Of a stretch of 37,603 bases of DNA, positions 34,301 through 37,603 are shown in pieces. The translations under genes were made by a program, and so were the position numbers. Source of the stretch: Temnopleurus reevesii (Eukaryota; Echinodermata; Echinoidea; Temnopleuroida; Temnopleuridae). The stretch's first letter is position 1. Each line of letters begins with the position of its first letter. Below the pieces are notes generated by a model. That model did not search any database and was not told the origin of the DNA. It saw only the letters and a program-made list of their open reading frames with translations. The stretch spans positions 1 to 37,603 of the forward strand of contig BQKZ01004076.1 of assembly GCA_036244855.1 (NCBI GenBank), read 5' to 3'.

Positions 34301-37300
34301 GGTTGACAGCCAAGAGATGAATTTTAGATTAACATCATCATCAATTGGTATTACTAGACAAGTAGAGTCAAACCTAGAATTATTTATTTCTTTATTACCT
34401 GGTGCATCAACCAAAGGAAATGATGTCAAAGATGAGTTGTTGAGTAGATCTTGTAGCTCCTTATAAGTTGACAGCCAAGAGATGAATTTTAGATTCCGAA
34501 CCATGATATCTTCAACAAAAATGTTGTATGTCCTGACAAAACAAAAATGAGAGAAAAAACAGTACTAAGTAGCTATTTCCTATATAACAAATGGATGACA
34601 GTGTATGTCATCAGGATTGATGTATTTGATGAAAAGGGATAACTTTATACATAAGAAATATGCCTGTGATCTATAATTAAGCAAACATGAGTGGCATAAT
34701 ATAATCTAACCGATTATTTTGCAATAAATATATCTAAATAGATGTTTAACATTATTAAATTGTTTGCTCCAAAATGACTGCTTAGTTTTGAATTTCCTTG
34801 TACATTAATCTCCAAATCAATCGTAAGTATTTGAATATGATTTGTGAAGGTAAATTCCACAATAGAACTAACAATTGAACATAATTTTATTATAAGATCT
34901 GCTGAAGAGATTGAATTAAAAATGTGTACTTACTTAGATCCAGCATGGCTGATATCGGGTAAGTACGGTAGTTTCTTGATGCGTATGATACTATCATAGA
35001 TGGACGGTTGCAGCAGCTGGGCTATGGCGTTGGCAATTAACACAGCAATCTATAAAGGAGAAGAATCATTTAAAACCATGTCAACATTCTGATAATTGAA
35101 TGTGCTTGTTTGGAGGAAAAAACATTACAATATTTCATTAGGTAGGTATGTTAGCTTCTTCATGCGAATGATACTGTCATAGACAGCAATCTGTGATGGC
35201 AAAAATAAACCATTATAAACATTTGCATCATTTTCTTTACAAGGGAATAATTCAATTTGATTACATGAGAGAGTGGGGTAGGAGGGAGGAAAGGGGAGAG
35301 GAGGGATGGAGGAGGGAGAAAATGGATGGAGGATGGAAAGAGAGGATGTAAGGAGGATAAGAGGGAGAATAAGAGAAGTAGAATGGGTGAAGAAGCAAGA
35401 TTACAGAAGGGATGGCAGAGACAAGGGCAGGAAAATATGAGGATAGGAAGAAGAATGAGAGGAATAGAGAGGATAGTGTGAGGGAGGGGCTGGAAGGAGG
35501 CGTGGGAGGGAGGGAGGGACGGCAGTAAAAAGAGAGTGGGACAGAGGGTAGGATAGAAATAGAAGAGAAAGAAGAGAGACAAGATGAATAAGACTCGTAC
35601 CATGACAGGTAGAATATGAGTGATTTGTCCCGTCAGTTCAAACACTATCACAGACGTTGAGATGGTATGAGTTACACTGCCTGATAATGCTGCTGCACCT
35701 GTATAGAAACAAATAATCATGTATAGATTGTCAAGTCTGTACAAACTCTTGAAAGATTATGCTACAGTCACAGATAAACTTGCAAATGCGGTATGAATGA
35801 TTTTCATATATTTATATTATTGTTTTAGTAGTATTAGAATGAGTCATGTTAAAAATGCAGACTCACAGTAATAGAAATCAATTTCTTTGTCATCTTATAT
35901 CACCCTACAGTTATTTCCCTATATCTGGTACAAGTATCTTGCCACTTGTCATTTGCCATCTCCTTGGCAGTGTTTCACAAAATCATTCTTAAAGTTATGT
36001 ATGACTTTAACAAAGACTGAAATATGTTAACAAGTTTAATATGCGTAATCCAGCACAAGAAATGGTCCCAGCCTTGCATAAAGTCATTTGTAAAGTCTTA
36101 TGTTACTTGGTAAAACACCTCCCAGGTACGACTCAGTGCGAGGTTGCTGCACTCTTGTCTGCAATGCATGTTTTTATCTGAAACATGCTAAATGGAAAAG
36201 ATAAGAGCAATAATTACCAACGACAGCATAGCCGCCAGGCACGACTTTATTCAGAGTATCGCCGTTAGGTATTCCTTCTGGAAACCATACGGCCATTGCC
36301 TCTCCTACTAGACGTCCAAATGCCGCCCCTATCGTAAATACTGGAATGAAGACTCCGCTCGGGACAGGTAGGGTCACAGACAATGCAGACATCCAAAACT
36401 GTTGAGGGCAGGGGAAGGAAATAGATGGAAAATATTGAGCCATTAAAATAAATTGATTTAATCTTATAAAAATGTCTGTTTGTAAGTAGTTAGTTTGGAC
36501 AGTGAGATCATTGCGCCAATTCCCTCTCCCTCGATGATTCATATAATACCCTGAAAGTACACTGGCAAATCATGAATTTTAATGGACATCTACATCATGT
36601 AATAATCTACTTCAGACCTGAATTGGTGTCAATAATGATTAACACAAAATGGTATGAAAAGGATTGCAATATTTTAATACCTCCAGAGTGATAAAGAACA
36701 CGAAATATACAATGGACAAGTAGGTCTTCAACTCCAAACCATGGGGAAAATTCATGATTAACATTTTGAGAATGTTTAACTTTTTTTGTTCAATGTTTAC
36801 CTCCATAATAATGAAGACCACCAAGGTGACAAATACATTAGGACGGTGCCATGGTTTATAGATGTTCTCTTCCTCGATATCCTCAGGGTCGTTGCCAAGG
36901 GTGGTGTTGCTAAATAATTCATTGATCTGCTGCTTCTGTGTTAACTGAAGATTACAAGAAAAGAAAGATAAAGAGAGACATGTATGTCACACTGTAACTA
37001 ATAACACCTCCACCACTATAGATTCTCAGGGCTACTGCTGATGGTAAACAGTTAGTTTATGTCTTTTTTACTAATTACTAAACGGAGTAAAATTAGTAAA
37101 ATCAAATACTTCAAGTCATTTTTATTGCACATTTCATTTATTTCCATTCGAAACAGAATGCGTTGTTAAAATTAATTTCTCCATATTTTCCATCCCAGCT
37201 ACCATTCTCATCACATCCAAACACTAGTACTACCATAATCACCACCACCCCCCCACAACCATCCTCATCATCATCATCATCATCATCATTACCATGACCA

Positions 37301-37559
37301 CTAAAACCATCACCCATCATCACCCACCACGATCATCAAACATCAAAACAATAACCTGAAAAACATCTGCACAACAACCACCAACACCACCACCACCACT
37401 ATCACCACCACCATCTCCACCTCCACCATCACCACCACCACCTCTACCAACACAACCACCACCAACCAACCCTGAACTCACCTCTCCTGCCATGAACTGC
37501 CCCAGTCCAAGAGGGAAGGTGATAGATGAGATCACAAAAGCTACCAAGGTTGGGTAAAT
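17027..37559 (-). CDS. CLCN2: ClC-2-type voltage-gated chloride channel, 3' two-thirds (13 exons)
   Basis: This is a plasma-membrane chloride channel of the ClC-1/2/K branch, which works as a dimer with one pore per subunit. Exons join as 37559-37482, 36944-36801, 36398-36218, 35698-35601, 35049-34934, 34532-34399, 31600-31419, 31032-30981, 30360-30332, 28483-28409, 19208-19173, 18586-18482 and 17113-17027. Phases agree throughout and total 439 codons. Visible hallmarks are GLGQFMAGE, the third filter motif [42 protein letters not shown], the pore tyrosine in [10 protein letters not shown], and two CBS domains ([10 protein letters not shown]...[10 protein letters not shown] and [20 protein letters not shown]...[12 protein letters not shown]). 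The order of motifs and the [12 protein letters not shown] wording match ClC-2, not ClC-3/5 or ClC-6/7. The GSGIPE and GKEGP motifs and the gating glutamate lie beyond the right edge. No terminal exon with a stop was found. Confidence 0.9.
17260..17298 (-). pseudogene. Partial decayed copy of the CBS2 exon
   Basis: Behind an intact-looking acceptor (tatcctgacag) the minus strand encodes [13 protein letters not shown], matching the first 13 codons of the exon at 17113 with three changes. It then loses similarity. Intron sequence upstream is also shared: 'ggataaaaaaaaatgcat' against 'gataataaaaaaagaac...gatgcatt'. This fits a tandem duplication that broke inside the exon. There is no donor, so it cannot act as a normal internal exon. 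Confidence 0.8.
17581..18090. other. Intron sequence with G-runs
   Basis: Intron between the two CBS2 exons. It holds two poly-G runs (about 17597-17606 and 18040-18050) and no coding motif. Confidence 0.5.
18091..18330. repeat. Two-copy tandem repeat, 120-bp period
   Basis: 18091-18210 and 18211-18330 align end to end with few substitutions (for example gatgtagagc against gattcggagc). Each unit contains a short inverted pair (agctcatttcagct / agctgaaat). It lies inside the intron 150 bp before the exon at 18482-18586 in plus coordinates, that is, downstream of it in gene sense. Confidence 0.92.
18482..18586 (-). CDS. CLCN2: ClC exon 12 of those visible (start of CBS2)
   Basis: 35 codons, phase 0 at both ends, acceptor tttttacag and donor GTATGC. 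It encodes [20 protein letters not shown] and then [15 protein letters not shown], closely matching the ClC-2 wording at this place. Confidence 0.92.
19173..19208 (-). CDS. CLCN2: ClC exon 11 of those visible (36-nt micro-exon)
   Basis: Twelve codons, [12 protein letters not shown], phase 0 at both ends, acceptor gtctgcag and donor GTAGGT. Its position and acidity match the segment before CBS2 in ClC-2 (…DLEGEMSPEE…). Skipping it would keep the frame. It is directly preceded in transcript sense by a very long pyrimidine tract. Confidence 0.85.
19209..20015 (-). repeat. Roughly 800-nt polypyrimidine tract (polypurine on plus strand)
   Basis: The plus strand is almost entirely A and G with GAGAGA cores (for example near 19470-19492), so the transcript of the minus-strand channel gene is CU-rich. 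The tract runs up to the acceptor of the 36-nt exon. Such tracts can bind PTB-type splicing repressors or form triplex DNA. The open frames of Ser/Leu/Phe-rich sequence over it are artefacts of composition. Confidence 0.85.
20016..21983. other. Intron sequence, nothing recognisable
   Basis: Part of the 9.2-kb intron between 19208 and 28409. It is AT-rich, with a T-rich run near 21558-21590. I see no gene. Confidence 0.5.
21984..22283. other. Assembly gap (300 N)
   Basis: Exactly 300 unresolved bases inside the same intron, bordered on the right by ATT/TTA trinucleotide repeats that may have caused the gap. Confidence 1.
22546..22632. repeat. (TAA)n/(CTA)n trinucleotide microsatellite
   Basis: Runs of AAT, then ACT/CTA, then AAT again over about 85 bp in the intron. 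Confidence 0.9.
22675..22915. repeat. Foldback (MITE-like) repeat
   Basis: The left arm (ggacaaagtaaacaactt ... caatagctagatacacacaaaa) is matched in inverted order by the right arm (tgtgtatatctagctattgcgaatgaag, ttgtttactttctcc, tttgtccca). The left arm also has a 16-base direct duplication (caaaggcatttggaca). It is non-coding and sits in the intron. Confidence 0.75.
22916..23971. other. Intron sequence, nothing recognisable
   Basis: AT-rich. The 105-codon plus-strand frame near 23480-23797 has no family features. Confidence 0.5.
23972..24172. repeat. Foldback MITE with aaggtggttta termini
   Basis: The left arm (aaggtggttta...ggtctaaacctgg...gcatgggaaa) is matched in inverted order by the right arm (tttcccatgcc...ccaggtttagacc...taaaccacctt). 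It is about 200 bp, a near-complete hairpin with no coding capacity. Confidence 0.8.
24173..28408. other. Intron sequence, nothing recognisable
   Basis: 4.2 kb of AT-rich sequence in the long intron of the channel gene. Frames of up to 94 codons lack coding signatures. Confidence 0.5.
28409..28483 (-). CDS. CLCN2: ClC exon 10 of those visible (linker between CBS domains)
   Basis: 25 codons, phase 0 at both ends, acceptor ctttgtag and donor GTGAGT. It begins [10 protein letters not shown] and contains [13 protein letters not shown]. The KRAS sequence (basic pair, then x-Ser) resembles a protein kinase A site. The linker is variable across the family, so this exon is supported mainly by splice sites, phase and the good join to the next exons. 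Confidence 0.8.
28625..28914. repeat. Palindromic MITE, family A (copy 3, with nested second unit)
   Basis: Starts gcggtgtttcaccaagat and has the inner motif agactttaagaacgactt. The first inverted terminus is cttgttgaaacacagtccag (to about 28798). A second partial unit follows (agactttaagaaggactggtatcagttctta...) to 28914. Both units share 'tcattgagcacaagaagg'. Confidence 0.75.
28915..30331. other. Intron sequence, nothing recognisable
   Basis: AT-rich intron between two linker exons. The 100-codon plus-strand frame at 29861-30163 is antisense to the gene and shows no family features. Confidence 0.5.
30332..30360 (-). CDS. CLCN2: ClC exon 9 of those visible (29-nt micro-exon)
   Basis: Enters in phase 1 and leaves in phase 0; acceptor aattgcag and donor GTGAGT. 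With the split codon it encodes [10 protein letters not shown]. It is only in frame if joined to the 52-nt exon before it (52 + 29 = 81 nt). Confidence 0.75.
30981..31032 (-). CDS. CLCN2: ClC exon 8 of those visible (52-nt exon)
   Basis: Enters in phase 0 and leaves in phase 1; acceptor ctttcag and donor GTAAAT. It encodes [17 protein letters not shown] plus one base. Ser-rich linker sequence between CBS1 and CBS2. Confidence 0.78.
31134..31410. repeat. (ATC)n microsatellite, about 280 bp
   Basis: Long run of CAT/ATC with interspersed CAC and CTT. It begins within ten bases of the splice donor of the exon at 31419-31600. The poly-Met, poly-His and poly-Asp frames it creates are not genes. 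Confidence 0.97.
31419..31600 (-). CDS. CLCN2: ClC exon 7 of those visible (end of CBS1 and start of linker)
   Basis: Two bases complete a Glu codon, then 60 codons; acceptor atcatgcag and donor GTATGA. It starts [20 protein letters not shown], the conserved end of CBS1, then turns basic ([15 protein letters not shown]) and Gly/Glu-rich. Confidence 0.93.
31777..33668 (-). mobile_element. 5'-truncated LINE inserted in a channel intron
   Basis: A non-LTR retrotransposon copy on the same strand as the channel gene. The reading frame is open from about 33667 ([16 protein letters not shown]...) to 31914, followed by a short 3' UTR. The tail is CACAAGTACAAGTACAAG in element sense (31777-31793), a short tandem tail in place of poly(A). 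I could not find a clear target-site duplication. Everything before the middle fingers of the reverse transcriptase is missing. Confidence 0.85.
31914..33667 (-). CDS. LINE reverse transcriptase, N-terminally truncated
   Basis: About 584 codons with no stop; the first ATG is at 33602 but coding similarity continues upstream to the truncation. Blocks in order: [55 protein letters not shown], the catalytic box as VLADDVAL (Leu where most have Tyr or Phe), and [11 protein letters not shown]. The C-terminal part has a C-x2-C...H-x4-C knuckle ([18 protein letters not shown]). The endonuclease domain is absent through truncation, so this copy cannot be autonomous. The clade was not resolved. Confidence 0.85.
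33669..34241. other. Intron sequence, nothing recognisable
   Basis: AT-rich intron flank of the LINE. Contains 'aattagtaa'-type repeats near 34010-34140. Confidence 0.5.
34242..34330 (-). pseudogene. Partial decayed copy of the CBS1 exon with its donor
   Basis: The minus strand repeats [14 protein letters not shown] from the exon at 34399-34532. It then has an 8-nt deletion that shifts frame into a stop, then repeats the rest of the exon (…[14 protein letters not shown] in the shifted frame) and the donor CAG|GTAATA. It lacks the 5' end of the exon and any acceptor. It lies about 70 bp downstream of the real exon in gene sense. Confidence 0.88.
34399..34532 (-). CDS. CLCN2: ClC exon 6 of those visible (CBS1)
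   Basis: One base completes a Lys codon, then 44 codons plus one base; acceptor tttgtcag and donor GTAATA. It encodes [20 protein letters not shown] and the rest of the first CBS strand-helix unit to FPLVDAP. Confidence 0.93.
34934..35049 (-). CDS. CLCN2: ClC exon 5 of those visible (last membrane helix, helix R)
   Basis: 38 codons plus two bases; acceptor tttatag and donor GTAAGT. It encodes [20 protein letters not shown] and then [11 protein letters not shown]. The Tyr in SIYDS corresponds to the conserved pore tyrosine of helix R. Confidence 0.95.
35125..35190 (-). pseudogene. Partial decayed copy of the helix R exon
   Basis: Behind a usable acceptor (gccatcacag) the minus strand encodes [17 protein letters not shown], the exon at 35049 with an in-frame loss of 14 codons. 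It continues NEIL and reaches a TAA stop at 35125. It has no donor. As an alternative last exon it would end the channel without CBS domains, but the deletion removes most of helix R, so decay is more likely. Confidence 0.85.
35268..35582 (-). repeat. Second polypyrimidine tract (polypurine on plus strand)
   Basis: About 310 nt of G/A-rich plus-strand sequence (gggagggagggacgg type), C/U-rich in the channel transcript. It starts about 18 nt downstream of the donor of the exon at 35601-35698. G-runs on the plus strand could form G-quadruplexes. Confidence 0.8.
35601..35698 (-). CDS. CLCN2: ClC exon 4 of those visible (helices O-Q region)
   Basis: Two bases complete a Gly codon, then 32 codons; acceptor ctatacag and donor GTACGA. 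It encodes [20 protein letters not shown] and then [12 protein letters not shown]. Confidence 0.95.
35963..36126. repeat. Palindromic MITE, family A (copy 4)
   Basis: Ends ttggcagtgtttcacaaaatcattcttaaag and cttggtaaaacacctcccagg. The middle 'gttaacaagtttaatatgcgtaa' resembles copy 1 (gttaacgagtacaatacgcgtaa). It sits in an intron. Confidence 0.75.
36218..36398 (-). CDS. CLCN2: ClC exon 3 of those visible (filter helix N region)
   Basis: 60 codons plus one base; acceptor cctcaacag and donor GTAATT. It begins [20 protein letters not shown] and continues [13 protein letters not shown]. The GVFIP motif is the third chloride-binding sequence (GxFxP) of ClC proteins. Confidence 0.95.
36801..36944 (-). 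CDS. CLCN2: ClC exon 2 of those visible (extracellular loop and helix M)
   Basis: 48 codons, phase 0 at both ends; acceptor aatcttcag and donor GTAAAC. It starts [20 protein letters not shown], an acidic loop with an N-x-T site, then ends [13 protein letters not shown]. Confidence 0.93.
37240..37475. repeat. (ACC)n/(ATC)n simple repeats
   Basis: Low-complexity CAC/CAT-rich sequence in the intron directly downstream of the first visible exon. It produces artefactual Gly/Asp frames. Confidence 0.9.
37482..37559 (-). CDS. CLCN2: ClC exon 1 of those visible (helix K/L region), start not resolved
   Basis: 26 codons, [20 protein letters not shown] and then QFMAGE, ending in phase 0 before GTGAGT. 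The match to ClC-2 (FPALVTLLISTLTFP, GFGQFMAG) is clear up to the first residues. Upstream in gene sense the sequence turns at once into (ATTTG)n and (GGT)n with no AG acceptor in the 40 or so bases left, so the true exon start is unclear. Confidence 0.88.
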
Positions 37560-37576
37560 CAAATCAAATCAAATCG
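37557..37576. repeat. (AAATC)n microsatellite at the exon edge
   Basis: About four copies of AAATC, the reverse-strand form of the GATTT arrays at 3724 and 3839, abutting the channel exon and followed by (CAC)n to the window end. Confidence 0.85.
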
Positions 37577-37603
37577 GTTTATCACCACCACCACCACCAC
37601 CCC

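Overview
The window looks like nuclear DNA from an animal. It has a split, intron-rich ion-channel gene, long AT-rich introns, many short palindromic repeats, simple repeats and several retrotransposons. The AT-rich composition and the repeat types suggest a marine invertebrate, possibly an echinoderm such as a sea urchin. That placement is an impression, not something a diagnostic sequence proves. A 300-N assembly gap lies at 21984-22283.

Layout. At 1-285 is the tail of a LINE reverse transcriptase on the minus strand, cut by the window edge. At 1360-2460 (+) is an intact, single-exon beta-1,3-glycosyltransferase of family GT31 (366 aa), set in a repeat-rich neighbourhood. From 2461 to 9549 I find no coding gene, only foldback repeats, a tRNA-like element, a perfect 25-bp inverted repeat, pentamer arrays and a block of diverged tandem repeats. 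At 9555-15294 (-) is a complete, apparently very young Ty3/gypsy LTR retrotransposon. Its two LTRs look identical, its target duplication is intact, its primer-binding site matches tRNA-Trp, and its Gag carries a C-H-C-C knuckle. Together these place it near the CsRn1/Kabuki lineage.

From 37562 down to 17027 (-) runs the 3' two-thirds of a ClC-2-type chloride channel gene. I could trace thirteen exons, all with GT-AG junctions where both ends are visible, in one continuous reading frame of 439 codons. They cover the last membrane helices and both cytoplasmic CBS domains. The first part of the channel, with the selectivity-filter motifs, lies beyond the right edge. The last coding exon after CBS2 was not found. 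A 5'-truncated LINE (31777-33668) sits in one intron.

The most unusual content is in the channel gene. Three of its exons (17027-17113, 34399-34532, 34934-35049) each have a partial, decayed tandem copy beside them. Four short linker exons form frame-preserving units. One 36-nt exon is preceded by about 800 nt of transcript-sense polypyrimidine, and one splice donor opens directly into a roughly 280-bp (ATC)n array. At least three families of short palindromic elements recur through the window.
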